The notes: generated by a model from the sequence alone, not told the origin. Shown: positions 21,208-34,411, counted from the stretch's first letter. The stretch: DNA of 64,000 bases from Panicum virgatum (GCF_016808335.1 NC_053143.1:51057441-51121440); one strand, 5' to 3'. Made by a program: numbers and translations.

Positions 21208-23885
21208 TCACAGGCTTTCCCTTAGACCCATGCCGGCTATGTGTTCCATGAACACATTGGGTGGTAAGCCTTTAGTGAGCGGATCCGCAAGAATTTTCTT
21301 TGTACTTATATGCTCGAGTGTAATAGAGTGATTCTGGATTTTCCCCTTCACAACATAAAACTTTATGTCAATGTGTTTTGCAGCACCACTTGACTTATTA
21401 TTGTGAGCATAAAACACTGCTGGTTCATTATCGCAGTACATTCTGAGTGGTCTTTGAATGCTGTCTACCACTCTTAAACCGGGTATAAATTTCTTTAACC
21501 ATTCAACCTGCCCCGAGGCCTCATAACATGCCACAAATTCAGCGTACATCGTCGATGATGCAGTGACGCTTTGTTTGGAGCTTTTCCACGACATAGCTCC
21601 CCCTACGAGTGTGAACACATAACCGAACGTGGACTTTCAATCATCGATGTCCCCCGCAAAATCCGCATCTGAGTACCCTTCTATCTCTAGGGAATCGGAT
21701 TTTCTGTATGTTAGCATGAGGCCTTTTGTGCCTTGCACATAACGTAATGCTTTCTTTACCATGATCCAGTGTGCCTGTCCTGGATTACTTTGATATCTGC
21801 CAAGTATCCCGGTAACAAATGCTAAGTCAGGGCGTGTACAAACTTGAGCATACTGTAAACTTCCGACAGCTGAAGCATATGGAACCGCTTTCATTTGATC
21901 GATCTCATACTGGTTCCTGGGACTTTGAAATTTCCCAAATCTATCGCCCTTGACTATTGGAGCAGGTGAAGGCTTGCACATATGCATACTGTATCTCTTT
22001 AGAACCTTTTCTAAGTATGCCTTTTGTGATAGTCCTAATACCCCCTTTGTTCTATCTCGGTGAATTGCAATTCCCAAAACAAATGAAGCTTCACCGAGAT
22101 CTTTCATATCAAAGTTTGAGGACAAGAATTTCTTTGTCTCCAGTAGCAAACTAACATCACTACTAGCAAGTAGAATGTCATCCACATATAGAATCAGAAA
22201 AATAAATTTTCCATTTCTGAACTTTGCATAAATGCAATTGTCCTCCTCATTTTCTTTAAATCCAAATTTTCTTATGGTTCCATCAAACTTTAAATATCAC
22301 TGCCTAGAGGCTTGCTTTAATCCATAAATGGATTTCCTCAAGCGACATCCCATATGTTCTTTTCCTTTCATGACAAAACCTTTCGGTTGAGCCATGTAAA
22401 CATTTTCATACAGATCCCCGTTAAGAAACGCCGTCTTTACATCCATCTGATGTAATTCTAAGTTATAATGTGCCACCAATGCCATTATAATCCTGAAGGA
22501 ATCTTTACACGAAACCGGAGAAAAAGTTTCGTTATAGTCTATCCCTTCTCTTTGCGTAAAGCCTTTTGCCACGAGTAGTGCTTTGAACCTTTCTACATTC
22601 CCTTTGGAGTCATGTTTTATTTTGTAAACCCATTTACAACCTAATGTTTTGGCTCTTTTTGGAATTTCCTCTAAGTCCCAAACACCATTGGAACTCATTG
22701 ATTTCACCTCATCCTTCATAGCTTCCAGCCATTTAGGTGAGTGAACACTTCTCATGGCTTCTTTATATGAAGTGGGATCACCCTCCATATAGACTTCTTC
22801 TGTATTATAAACTTCATAGTCGCTAGAAATAGCCGACCTTCTTTCTCTTTGTGACCTTCTAAGGGCCACTGCTTGTGGCACATTTTGTGCCTCAACTTCT
22901 GTCACATTTTCCATAGGGGGCTGTAGCTCCTCCTCCTCATGTCCAACCGCGGGTTCAGGCGGTTCCTGGATGACAGGTTCCAAACCTTCGCTCACTGTTG
23001 GTATGGGTGGAGTTGCGACAGGTGTTGACACCGTAATAACTGGAATAGTTGGCACAGCAACAACCGAAGAAGATACTGGCGTCACTATTTCAGAAACTTT
23101 TGGTGCAGCATCAACAGGTAGTGAGAAAAATGGCTCTTGAATCATAGGAGTAGGCACATACACCCGCTTCTCCTCAAGGTCAATTTCTCTAGGTACCATG
23201 CTCCCCCTGATCATTTCACTTTCTAGAAAGACAGCATGTCTCGTTTCTACAAACTTTGTACGCCTGTCTGGGCAGTAGAAACGAAAACCTTTCAACTTTT
23301 CAAGATAGCCTATAAAATGGCAGCTTACAGTTTTGGGATCCAGTTTTCCAATATTTGGATTAAACACTTTAGCCTCAGCTGGGCTCCCCCAGACCGGTAG
23401 GTGAGTCAGTGAGGGTTCTCTTCCTGTCCATAGCTCATACGGCGTTTTGGGGACCGATTTGCTTGGCACTCTGTTGAGAATATGGATGGCGGTTTTTAAC
23501 GCCTCCATCCACAGACTCAATGGCAATGTGGAATAACTCATCATACTGCGCACCATATACATTAGTGTACGGTTGCGCCTTTCAGCTACTCCATTTTGCT
23601 GAGGCTCCCCCGGTGTAGAGTATTGGGCAACTATACTATTTTCCTGTAAAAACCTCGCAAAAGGTCCAGGAACTTGTCCATAAGGGGTATGTCGACCGTA
23701 GTACTCCCCTCCACGGTCTGATCTTATTATTTTAATTCTTTTGTCAAGCTGATTTTCAACCTCAGCTTTGAATATTTTAAATTTATCCAATGCCTCAGAT
23801 CTTTCTTTAATTGGATAAATGTAACCATAGCGGGAGTAATCGTCTGTGAATGTTATGAACGAATCATAGCCATCCACACTTTTCT
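21208..23885 (-). pseudogene. Copia pol: integrase, reverse transcriptase, RNase H (decayed)
   Basis: In order on the minus strand: the integrase core ([28 protein letters not shown], with catalytic Asp, Asp, Glu visible), the linker [15 protein letters not shown], reverse transcriptase ([41 protein letters not shown]), and RNase H (STMYAEFVACYEA, KHIDIKFY, ADPLTKGLP). In-frame stops lie just after QASRQ near 22297 (TGA where Trp is expected) and after GDIDD near 21637 (TGA where Arg is expected). Both are explained by single transitions. The start of integrase ([10 protein letters not shown]) is repeated in inverse orientation at the far end of the element. Confidence 0.88.
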
Positions 23886-24089
23886 ATTTTCCAGAAGCAT
23901 TTTTAATAGTAGTTTTTGAATAGTTTTGATTATAGTTTGATCTCTATTCAATTTTACACCAACGTGTTTATTGTTTAGAGATAAAAGTTTATAGTTTTGC
24001 TTCTGGAAATAGAAATTCCTACATGTTTCCGCTGCTAAGTTTATCTAGTTGCTTTTATACTTTAATTTGAACCAACGAGACAATTAAAG

Positions 24090-24561
24090 TTTAAGAGCAT
24101 GGTTAAAAGGTTATTTTTGAGGATTATGGTATTGTTAATTTTCTGACCAACGTTGTTAATTACAATGATAATTGTATTGGTGATGTTGTCCTTTACAATG
24201 ATCTTTATTTATTATCTATGCGTGATAAAGTGCATTCTGTATGTAATATGAATGTGAATGAATCCTTGTCAGAGAAAGAAACAAAGAAAAGAAAGAGAAC
24301 TCAAGATACTTCATCGAAATTATGGCACTGTCGTTTAGGCCATATTTCGAGGGGGAGAATTGAAATATTAGTGAAAATGAAATTCTTCCACAGTTAGAGT
24401 TCTCTGATCTTGAACAATGCGTTGAATGCATTAAAGGAAAATTTGTAAAGCAAATCAAAAAGGGTGCCACACGAAGTGCAGGAACATTAGAAATAATCCA
24501 CACTGATATATGTGGACCGTTTCCTGTGAAAAGTGTGGATGGCTATGATTCGTTCATAACA
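24090..24561 (+). pseudogene. Copia GAG-pre-integrase fragment, inverted
   Basis: The plus-strand frame reads LYNDLYLLSMRDKVHS, then KLWHCRLGHISRGRIE, EQCVECIKGKF and TLEIIHTDICGPFPV: the zinc-binding pre-integrase domain (H, H, C, C visible) and the start of integrase. A one-base frameshift lies near 24375. It belongs upstream of the pol at 23885 but points the other way. Confidence 0.8.
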
Positions 24562-26640
24562 CATCTTAGCCTCATGCAAAGAAACAGAGACAATAGTCAC
24601 CATTTACAATGGGATAGGAATGAGGGACACCGAGGAAATAACATGGTCATGGCAACGGGCTGTGGCGCCAGTAGGCAATAGGGAATTTACGGAGCAGGAG
24701 ATAACTCGAGGTTCTACGGAGATCGCAAGAGGTTCTTCCCAACTGTTCTGTGTGGAAGAAATTAAATACCCAATAGAGCGGCATCAGACTCCCAACATCA
24801 ACAGATAGATGGTCTCATAGAGCTCCAAAGATGGGGTTAGCATATCCTGTTGAACGTTTTGAGAATTCAGTCAGGGTTGCTGACCTTGAAACGTAGTGCC
24901 TACATCGACAAGTTAATCCAGAGATCTTGTAGCTGAAACTAGAAATATAATGGCCTTGCATGCATTACCCGTGGTATATGCGCATCCAACTATTCAATCG
25001 GTTAGTTGGGGGGAGTACAACCGTGGTATCGGTTCGTCTACTCTCATGGTCATTTACTTCAATTTTACGTGTGCATATTGAAGGGTAGCAACAGGTTCAA
25101 GGAAAACTGCTGGTCCACTCAGGTGTAAACGTAGTTTTATGAAATCACCCCCATCTACTATTTATTATTCTTCATTTCTTTGCACACTCAAAGCCTATCG
25201 ACTTATTAGCCACTCTATATATATTATTTGTCTGCAACATTACCCCATCTAAATTTGCTATGTTGCCGAGCAGCTTTCTCAGTGGGAACGAGTGGTATCA
25301 GCAGAAGCGTGTTTCACTGCAGTGGCTGACAATGGAAGCCCATGGTGGAACTAGGTTGTCTATGAGTCTGTCTCTTTTAATTTTGCTGTCCGGTCTAGCG
25401 ATTGCTTGATCTTGCTGCCCAGGAACCACAATGCTCTTTGTTTACACATGCATCCACTCTGTAATGACGATCAATATACTTGATTAATTCGTATATATTG
25501 AAGGTAATAATTGTCGTTGAAGTTAAATACAATGACAAAAAAAAAGTTTGGTTGGGATCAAGTTTACGAAATATCCTAGGCTGAAGAGAACATTTTAGGC
25601 TTAAATTCGTGGGATATATTTGGTTAATTAAATCCGTAATGATGCCTAGTGTTGCATCCTGTTAATTAGATTCCTAACTGTTAAGTCCATGCGTGTATTT
25701 TCAGATTGAGAACACCATATCTCAGCCACTATGATTTGTCTGCATACCAAATCTCAGAGTCTGAGATTATTAGTATGGTATATATTGATTGATTTATTTA
25801 TTTATTTGAAGCGGAGTATATGGTTATAATAGATGGATGGCAAGCAATTGTGTCAGTTCATTTATTTTAAAGTTCATTAGGTTCAATTTCATGCTCAACT
25901 TTAAGGACAGCATGTGCAAGGAGGTAGAACTGCTTGCTGGTCCACTGAGATGTAAATTTAATGAGAAATCAGCACGCACCTCTTCTCTTTTCACATGTGT
26001 GTATAGTTACTGCCCAACCTATTGTACATATCTGCCCTCAAAAAAAAAAAAACCTATTGTACATATCCTCTCCATATACATTCATCAGCAACATATCCCA
26101 CATCCAACACGATGCTGATGAGCGGATTTCTCGATAGGAACGAGTGGCATCAGGAGAAGCGTGTTTCCTTGGAAGGGCCGGAGGCGGAATGTGACTCTGA
26201 AGATTCGTAGTCCATGACCTCATCTCTTTTCGTCTGTACCTCGAAGCTCAACGTAGTAGTCACATGCCACAAGCAGCTCGTTTCGCAGATGATGACTTTG
26301 TGATAGCACAAGAGCTACTGAACGATCATGGTAAACACACTTGCTGAGCAATGGTAGTACACGGGTTCTGTCATCTCCCAGCTGAAATGGCATGTCTCAC
26401 AGAAACATCAAATGAATTCTTTCATCATAGCGACGTGAGCAGCACAGGCACACATCAAATAACTATAATGGTTCCTAGATGAACTTTACTACTACAGTAT
26501 GGTCCGAAGTCAATTGAGAAAAGTAGGAATGGTTCTAGTCCTCAAAACTAGGATGAAAAAAAAAACACTACATCGTGTTGCCATGACTCCAACTCTAGCA
26601 TAGGTTTCTAACTTCATCCGTCAAGGGATGCCATGTTTGG

Positions 26641-27480
26641 TGTCAATTAACTAGCTGAGATAGTAATTTTGCCTTCCAAAAACGGGCACAACATCAAGCT
26701 TTCTGTAGCATCTCTTCATAGTGACAGTCTGAAAGTATCGACCCATAGCTGCCTCCCCATCTCACAGCAGCAGTCCCATGTAGGTGGAGATCACCATCGG
26801 GCCCTGACCATGAACCCCAAGCCCCTAACTGCCCGGTGCGGGGCTCCCGAACTAACACTACTATAGAAAAAGGTTATCCCTTCACCCTTGTCACAGTAGT
26901 TTATTACTACATAACCAGCGGTGAATTTGTTGTCACCGCTGATTTGATACCAAGTGGAGCGTTGGCTGATCTGATTGGCAGTGGAAACCCTTTGCACTGC
27001 TGGCTCGGTGTATTGTCTGGCAGTGGAAACCACCTTGATTATTATCACTGCCGGATCACACGCTGAGCTGACAGTGAAAACACTTTTCACTGCTAGATTA
27101 AATGCCCAGTCCCCAGCAACCTTGGAACAGGCAGTTTTTGCGCCAGTTATTGAATAAACAACAATAATAAGGATGTGGCGATGATCACATATGTAGTGGT
27201 GTATGTTAAAAGTGAAATTTAAGAAGCACATTCACATATAGTTCTACCGGCAACTGCCTTGTATCTAACAAACTAGCCTTATTATTTCTGGATATGATGA
27301 CTACGCTACCAAGTGTTTTGGAGTTCACAAGAATTGAACATACTACTGAATGTTAAAGATGGCAAATGAGTGTCAGGTCACTTATGCTTCTCTATTCTAA
27401 TGGTTATACGTTGCAATCTCAAGCCTTGATGTAAATGGTTGAAGTCCAAAAAGAAATACAGCAACGAGCCTTATTGATCG
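26641..27480. other. Intergenic DNA with possible CACTA-type subterminal repeats
   Basis: CACTACTATAGAAAAAGG at about 26858 is followed by repeated (G)GCAGTGGAAACC and CACTGC units up to about 27100, the layout of a CACTA transposon end. A matching end with clear 3-bp duplication was not found. Confidence 0.3.
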
Positions 27481-27595
27481 GGGTTCAAATTTGAACTAAA
27501 GATGAATCCAAAAAGCTCCTGAAACATACAACCTGAAATTATTGTGCAAAAAGTAGTAAAAACCACACAACGTTACATTTACCACACGCCTGAAA

Positions 27596-29668
27596 TTAGT
27601 CAACGAGTACCTGCCTCCCCTTGCGAAGCACAAAGAAACCAACTTCAACATTTGGATGACACATGCTACGGACCTTCTCACGTACTTCCTTGGGCATAGA
27701 ACAAAACTCGTCATTGATGAGCAACCTTTTAAGGACTCCTGCATTGTTGGATAGGAACTCCACAAGTTCCATTTGCTCATGAGAACCTGAAAACCCACTG
27801 ATTTCTGCCACTTCAAGTGAATTGAGATCAATGCCATCAATCTTGCGACTCTCTTCTGAACGACAAAGGCAAGACGGCAGGCAAGAATGCATCTGGAAAT
27901 AAAAAGAGAATGCAACAAAATTGCAGTAGTGGAGAATATTGATAATATTCATAACTCAACAAAGCTTTCTTTTGATGGTGCCAGCTGTAATAAATCAAAC
28001 ATATCTTAAGAACACTGCAGCACTACATAGTGAGGAACCCCACACTTGCCAATACTGCTACCTATGTAGTAACCCTTCATTTACAGCTGGGTCCAGATAA
28101 CTCAAATTCAAACAAGCTAAGCAACTGAAAAAGATGTATGTGTTCACTAGCAAAATAACAAATCTTTAATTTGGTCCAATTAATAATAGTTTGTATAGAC
28201 TATCAACATTTCAAAAATGATAAATAAACATATCCAAAACCTCAACCACCGTACCCCACCTAAAAGCATATTGCAAAACTCTCAATAATCAAATAACAAG
28301 TCAAAGTTTGCAATCAACAATTTTATGGCATGTTATAAACCTAAAAAAAGGTCTTAGAAATTACCACTGGTTGGGGCGAAGAACCACATAAATGTACTTG
28401 AAGCTTCTTTGTATCATTGCAACTCCTCAAGAGATGCAACATGACAGGCAGCAAGGCATGGCGTCCCCACCACAAGAATATGCAAAAGCTCTTACATTTG
28501 GGCAGCTTATTAGCTTCATTCAGGAAGCTTCCATACCTTGCTGCATCTGTTATGACTCATGAGTAGACAAAAATAAATCAATTAGAGGGTCTGAAAATTA
28601 AAAACAACTTGTGATGAAATATGTTAACACCAACACACCATGAAAATCTAGATTGACGCTCAGATTCAAGTCATCAACTCGATGGAACTGCATAGCCAGG
28701 GACAACGCCTGTGTAGAAGTTCGCAGAAGCTGGAGCCTACGGCCAACAACAAACCGAATGAGATGAGGATCATAGTGATAATCCCAAGCTACCTTGACAA
28801 GCTTCGGAGCAGAGATCTGAGCCTCCATAGGCGGATTAGATATTACGAGCTCTTCAAGACTTGGGGCCGAAATCTCTAGATGCCTTGTCTCTAAGACGTT
28901 GAGCATCAGTCTATGCAACGAGTTGGAGTGAATGGAGACATCAAAGATGGCAATCAGCGTAATGAAAAGATCCAGGTCCCTCAAGCACGGGCACTGCATG
29001 CTCACAAGGGCTGTGAGATCGCTGCCTTGCATGTGGACATAGCCATCTATCTTCAGGGACGTGAGCGCCGCGAACAGCAGGCCGGATGCCTGGGGGCGGA
29101 GCCACGTTGTATATGCATACTGAAGATGGAGCTGGATTCGTTTCGCTCGCTGACACACCGGAAGCTCAAGCGCTGCCTCCTCGTCGACGACTTCCGGTGT
29201 CGAAACGGCGAAAATCTGAGGCACACAGAGATAGAGATTGAGCTCGCCCACCACGCGCTCCGCTGCGAAGCGGAGCCACGGCGCAATGCGCCCGGCCGAA
29301 ATGCGGAGGTTGCGCCAATGTTGGTCGGTGGTGTGGGAGACGCCAAGGCGCTCGAGGGTAGGGGCTAGGTAGCCGCCGAGGGCGGCGTCGACGGTGGCAG
29401 GGAACGAGGTTGGCGCCGCCGCTGGCGGCGCGACGAGGTGGAGCTCGGGCAGGTGCGCCCAGACGCGGCGCCAGCGGCGGGACAGCACGCTGGTGCGCGC
29501 GGCGGCGGCGGCGGAGCGGAGGCGGACCAGGATCTCGTGCAGCAGCGCGTCGGGGAGGCCGCTGATGCAGTCCTCCTCGCCGGAGCCGGAACCGCCGCCG
29601 CGGCGGCGGCGGCGTTCGCCGTGGATTGAAAGAGGGGCGCCGCTACCACTATCTCCCGGAGTCGACAT
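27596..29668 (-). CDS. F-box/FBD/LRR protein, intact three-exon gene
   Basis: Likely the substrate receptor of an SCF ubiquitin ligase: the F-box binds SKP1, and LRR-like and FBD regions are thought to bind targets. Exons are 29668-28639, 28546-28365 and 27892-27596 (GT-AG, phases 1 and 0), giving 502 residues. The N-terminus is Gly/Arg-rich; the F-box follows (CISGLPDALLHEILVRLRS, TSVLSRRWRRVWAHLPEL). The middle has degenerate LRRs (FAALTSLKIDGYVH, CPCLRDLDLF, APSLEELVIS). The last exon is FBD-like (LEVAEISGFSGSHEQMELVE, FLSNNAGVLKRLLI). Start chosen at the Met of MSTPGDSGSG; the longer frame begins upstream of a possible acceptor (TTTCAG) just before it. No premature stops. A decayed inverted copy lies at 62123-63900. 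Confidence 0.87.
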
Positions 29669-30074
29669 TGCAATCACCAAATGCTGAAACAAAAAACAAA
29701 AATGGGGTGGGCATCCGTAAGCAGTAAGCACTAGCAGATCCATTTATCCTAATTCCTAAGCATGGCTAAATCAGTAAGCACTAACAGTGGAAGATGGGAG
29801 GACAGGACCGGCGGCGGCGGCGGCGACAGAACCGCGCGGGGGCTCTCGGCGGCGGCGCGGCGGCCGACTGGGCTCGCGTCCTCGCAGCGCGCAGGCGTCG
29901 GCGTCGCGCGGTCCTCGCGGCCTCGCGCGGTTGCTCGGGTGGCGGCGGTCCTCGGGAGGAGGTGGGAGGCCGCGACCGGGGGTCGGCGGGGGGCGGGGGC
30001 AGGGTTGGAATCGGGTGGATGGATAAGGCTTGCCGGTGGGAGCTAGGTTTTTGATGGGCTGGGCTGTATCTATG
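29669..30074. other. GC-rich 5' region of the F-box gene
   Basis: Promoter/leader side of the F-box gene. 29790-30020 is very GC-rich, with compositional frames in three phases. No clear TATA box was identified. Confidence 0.35.
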
Positions 30075-30371
30075 GCGCTGTTTGTTAGCGTTGCGACATT
30101 CGCGCTACAAAAATAATTTTACCAAACGACGAAGTTTATTTGTAAAAAATTTTCGTAGATTAACGTAATTTTTCGCGACGATTGATCAATGATTGGCTAC
30201 AGTAATACTACAGTAATTAACCTCTAATTATACGATTAAAGACCTCATTAGATTCGTCTCACGAAGTAGCACAGGGTTGTAGAATTAATTTTATAAACTG
30301 ACTTTATTTAATACTCGTAATTATTGATCAAAGTTTGTGCTACTTCCTAACACACGCAAACCAAACAGGGC
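30075..30371. mobile_element. MITE with GCGCTGTTTG / CAAACAGGGC ends
   Basis: Inverted ends (left GCGCTGTTTGTT, right ACCAAACAGGGC). CTATG is found directly outside both ends. The interior has AATTAACCTCTAATTA and GATTCGTCTCACG, related to the MITE at 13321 in inverse orientation. Confidence 0.6.
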
Positions 30372-30683
30372 CTATGTATTGTTGGTTCTTTTAGAACATA
30401 ATAATATTAGAGCCAAGTGTTTGGCTATAAGTCAAGTGTTAAGAGCTAAGTTATACAATAGTTGTTTTATATTTATCTTTTATAAAAAAAATTATTATTA
30501 TGTGGTACATTTCTCTTTCTTGATCTTCCTCACATACACTTCTATTTGGGTCCACAAATATCTATACTTCTGTGCCAAGCTTGGTGTTAGAACAAGAGCC
30601 AAGCTCTCTTCTCTCTTCTCTCCTTCGCATCAGCAAAACTGCTGACTAGCTTAGCTTTAAGCTCATTATTGTACTTGCTCTTA

Positions 30684-31030
30684 GGTATTGTTTGTTTCCA
30701 AGGATTTTTTTTAAATCCCTATCACATCAAAAAGAATTTTACTATTTTAGATTATCAAATAAAATTTGTTTATAATTTTTTTTTGACAGCTAAGTACTAA
30801 TTCGCGAGATGAATCCAGTAAGCCTAATTAATCTATAATTTGTTACAGTAATATTACAATAACCATCCACTAATCATGGATTAATATATCTTATTAGATT
30901 TGTCTCGCAGTTTAGCCCTAGGCTTCTGCAGTTAGTTTTATAATTAATCTTTATTTAATATTTCTAAATAATAAAATTTTCTTTGATGTGACATGGACTA
31001 AAGTTTAGCCCCTGAAACCAAACAACCCTT
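30684..31030. mobile_element. MITE with GTTTGGTTTC-type ends
   Basis: Left end GGTATTGTTTGTTTCC and right end GAAACCAAACAACCC are inverted. The interior holds TTCGCGAGATGAATCC, AGCCTAATTAATC and TTAGATTTGTCTCGC, as in related grass MITEs. Borders are approximate. Confidence 0.6.
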
Positions 31031-32075
31031 TATATATTTCGAGTAGCCTATTGGATACCGGGTAAGAATTTTAATCTGCACTCTATCCACGAGTAAACTT
31101 CTATACTCATATTTATATCCACAGGTAAAACTTCATATTCGTACTCTCACTTATTGGATTGGACATCTGCGGATAAAATTGTCATCTCTATTTAGGCGTT
31201 AGGGTATGCGAGGGGTGACCTGTGGACTCAATATAGAAGGGCTGATTTTTTTTGAAGTTATAATTTTACGTTGATGCTTGACTATTGAAGTTATATTTTT
31301 ATGGTGATATTTAATTTTTTTCTGAAATGTTTTCAATTTCTCTATTTCTATCTCTATCTCTATCTCTCCTACTAAAAGGGAAGTAAGTAAGATTTTTTTT
31401 TTGTCGTTCGTCGTTGGCCGCTCCGCACCATCGTTTCGTTTCGTTCGTCTTTGACCGCTCCGCACCATCGTTTCGTTCGCCCGTTCTTTTTTTTCTCCCG
31501 TCCGCCAGTCCAGCCTTTCCGCCTGTCAGTCCAGCCCCCGCCCGCCCCCCGCCTGCGCATCCGCCGCATCGGCCGCCCGCCGCCCGCCTGCCCTGCGCAT
31601 CCGCCGGATCGGAGCGTCGCGCCCCGACGCCCCCGCCCGTCGCACGTCGATCCGCCGACCCCGCGGGGCCGCGATCCCATGCCTCCCCCGCTCCCCCGCA
31701 AGGCCGCGGGCGCCTCCGCACCCGCCGGATCAGATCGGGCGCCGCCACGAGGCCGCAAGCGCCAGCGCCCCCCACCACCAGGACGCGACGGCGTCCCTCC
31801 TCCGCCCCTTCCCCGCGAGCGCCCGCCTTACACAGAGCCGTGGTAGCTCTGCCAGCCACCGCGCGGCCTCCGCCGATCTATCGCCACCTCTCGCGATCGC
31901 CTACGGAGGTGCCTACCCTGCTTCCCTGAGGAGGGGCCTATCGCCGGAGCGCCCCCCCTCCTCTCCTCTTCCAGCCCGGTGAGTCGCCCCAAACAGCTGC
32001 TTTTATCAGGATTAACATATTGCTATGGTCTTGTTGGTTGCCCAGTTCATCCTGATTGGTACGTCAAGGCTTTAT

Positions 32076-32385
32076 AGGATGGTTGTAGTGTGGTCCACCA
32101 TTTTTGGGATTATGACGACCAATTTCGTTCATTTTATCAAAATACTCTTTCTCTCCAATGTGGCTTTAGGATGGTTGTAGTGTGGTCCACCATTTCTTGG
32201 ATTATGACGACCAATTTTGTTCATTTTATCAAAATACTCTTTCTTTCCAATGTAGCTTTAGGATGGTTGTAGTGTGGTCCACCATTTTTGGGATTTTGAC
32301 GACCAATTAGTGGTGCTTCTGCTGTGAAATTTTGGGGATTATCAAGTTCATTTTATCAAAATACTCTTTCTCTCCAATGTTCGTT
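32076..32385 (+). repeat. 92-bp tandem repeat, about 3.3 units
   Basis: Units begin AGGATGGTTGTAGTGTGG at 32076, 32168 and 32260, an exact 92-bp period. The third unit has a divergent insert near 32310-32335 and then resumes (TTCATTTTATCAAAATACTC). All contain GACCAATT. Confidence 0.9.
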
Positions 32386-33259
32386 GTGAGCTATTATTTT
32401 TGGGGATTATGATGTAGCATGTCAGTTCTTAATAACCACTATTATTTTTTTAGTTCTCCATGGCTTTTTCATGACTTCTTATAATTTTCTCTAATTGAAT
32501 ATAGATGAGTTATGCAGAATTTAGTACTATGTACGGAGCCCATCTGAGTCCCATTTCGGCGTTGCCATGGTTGTTAGCGAAAAATTAAGAATTTTGACTT
32601 TTAAAATACTAATATTACTACGCATTTGAAATGGATGGATTATTGTAATAGCATGCTACAGTTTTAATTTTACATTTGCTTTCGTCTCTGAACTTGACAG
32701 CGTAAATTCATTTTGATGTTGTCCCATGCTCATGAACCAGCCACACGCAGGGCTTGCGTCAACGTGTGAAAGCAAATGGATCCTCAGAACAATATTAGAG
32801 GTATTCTTGGTTTCTCTTATCACCCTAAATGGGTATTGTTGTTACAACCTTTTATTGGTTTCTCTTATCAAACATGTGCTGGACAAGAGTTGATGAATTG
32901 CTGATTTAGAGGAGGCCAGCTGATGCTTGCTTACCAGGACATATAATTACTTGAATGATAGAAAATGGCACAAATAGGAGTATTGACTCAATATCTTTGA
33001 AAGCTTAAGTACTGTCACTTTTTTCTGGATATAATTCGTGACATCCTCAAGAGCACGTTAAGAGTTCATTTACCTAGTAAAGGGGATGTGAAGGGTATAA
33101 GCTAATCTAGAATATCTGATTTGGAGTAGTCCAGCTTTTCCCAAAATTTTGGATAGGGCAATTAAATCTTTTAATGAATCTGTATTTTAGTCATATGTGG
33201 GATTGGTCCTGATTCTTGCCTCTGGGTTTTCTAAGCATAAGCATAGTCTGTGCTGCCTT

Positions 33260-34411
33260 GATGACAGATAACCAAAAAGAGGAGAAGAACAGGAAGCGGC
33301 GTGAGGCGTATCAACAGGGAAAAGTCAGTGCTGCCTTGCTGACAGATGAGCAAAGGGAGGAGAAGAACAGGAAGGCATATAAGAGGAAGAAGTGTCATGC
33401 ACACAACAAGGAAAATAAGCCAGGTTTGCACATGTTTGAGTTAATGGTTGGATTGTTAGTGCACGCTGGTGTAAATTACTGTTTCATCTGATGACCTTTT
33501 AATCTGCAGTGGATTTAAATACGAGTAATCCTATTACTAATGCTTTAGACGTATGCGTCATTTCTGAAATGGCTGAACATACATCGGGTATATGTTCATA
33601 TGTAATTTTCTTGAGTTCATATGCAATTTTTCCATGCCACGAAACCAACTCTACATGTCTACAGGTTCTGCTTTGCTCAATCGTGGAAGTGATAATATTC
33701 TGACTCCTCTGAAGACAGTAGATAAAAATACTGAAAGAAATAAAAAGCATCGTGAAGCTTATCAGAAAATGAGTGTTGAAACACAGAGCAAATCATTTCC
33801 TGCAGGTTTGTGTTTAACTAGACCCACAGGCTTCTTTCTGTGAGCAATCATTGTTTTGATGCTATTTGTGCTTGACCATAAGGATAAAAAATTTACTTGG
33901 ATTGACCCGACCTCAACTCCAGAATGGTGCAAAGATATGCCATACAAGAAGTATGTGCGCGCAATCCTAGATATGAGTATAAAGTATATGAGTGCTATGA
34001 GAGTATATGACCAAAAATGGAGCCAGAACATTTTCACGTGGAAAGCTAAAAGTGCAGATGGTATTGTCGAGGATAAAGAAGGGTAACTTAACTCATATCT
34101 GAAATTGCAATGTATTCACATAGCATTCAATCACAGGTGTTTAACTGGCTACATAGTTCTGCATATATGGCTGCCTGGAAGCATGTGAGGACTACACCAA
34201 TATGTGTGGTGCGTATATTATGTTTTTCTACGTTCATGATTCATTTCAGCACAACTTGATGCTTATGTATACACAATCTTAACTCCAGGATGGACACGCA
34301 CTGAGGAGGAATTTTGTGATTGACGCGCTGGCGTTCGATGGAAACTCATATCGGAAAATACTTCCTGATTGTGTTAAGAAGTGCCTAAGCCGCATCACAG
34401 GAAAAGACATT
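33260..34411 (+). pseudogene. Basic REAYQ-repeat protein remnant, unrecognised
   Basis: Several short coding-like blocks separated by intron-like gaps. Blocks one and two (33260-33425) read NQKEEKNRKRREAYQQGK and DEQREEKNRKAYKRKK. Block three (about 33660-33810) has TERNKKHREAYQKMS. Block four (33860-34085) has FVLDHKDKKFTWIDP and KKYVRAILDMS, and block five (34290-34411) reads ALRRNFVIDALAFDG to a stop. Blocks one to three resemble N-terminal repeats of plant Helitron proteins. Block four faintly recalls Ulp1-type protease C-termini, but catalytic residues are not visible. A complete gene model could not be built. Confidence 0.35.

Larger units (their letters stand above)
20473..24561 (-). 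mobile_element. Rearranged Ty1/Copia retrotransposon
   Basis: The insertion interrupts copy A: the 5-bp duplication CATCT lies at 20468-20472 and 24562-24566, and copy B is continuous at the same point near 48609. From the left it holds a 3' LTR (20473-21008), a polypurine tract, then RNase H, reverse transcriptase and integrase on the minus strand (21208-23885). The remaining part, 23886-24561, carries the GAG-pre-integrase region in the opposite orientation. No 5' LTR, primer site or recognisable gag was found. Confidence 0.85.
19510..26640. repeat. Segmental duplicate, copy A, of the U2AF65 3'-flank family
   Basis: 19510-20472 plus 24562-26640 align in order with 36276-36757 plus 48126-50520 (copy B). 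The last part also aligns with the native 3' flank of U2AF65 (about 51544-52400). Shared landmarks are GAGCAAGA near 19607/36370, GGAAGCTACTGCAAATGC, GGAATGAGGGACACCGAGGA, GATTTCTCGATAGGAACGAG, and GACTCCAACTCTAGCAT near 26587. Copy A ends about where the U2AF65 coding region would begin. A Copia element splits it. Confidence 0.8.

Noticed and set aside
26858..27200. Complete small CACTA element
   Set aside because: A CACTA-like left end and subterminal repeats are present, but no convincing partner end or 3-bp duplication was found.
31311..31929. Long GC-rich frames on both strands (Pro/Arg-rich)
   Set aside because: Overlapping frames in several phases on both strands are due to base composition; no domain is seen.
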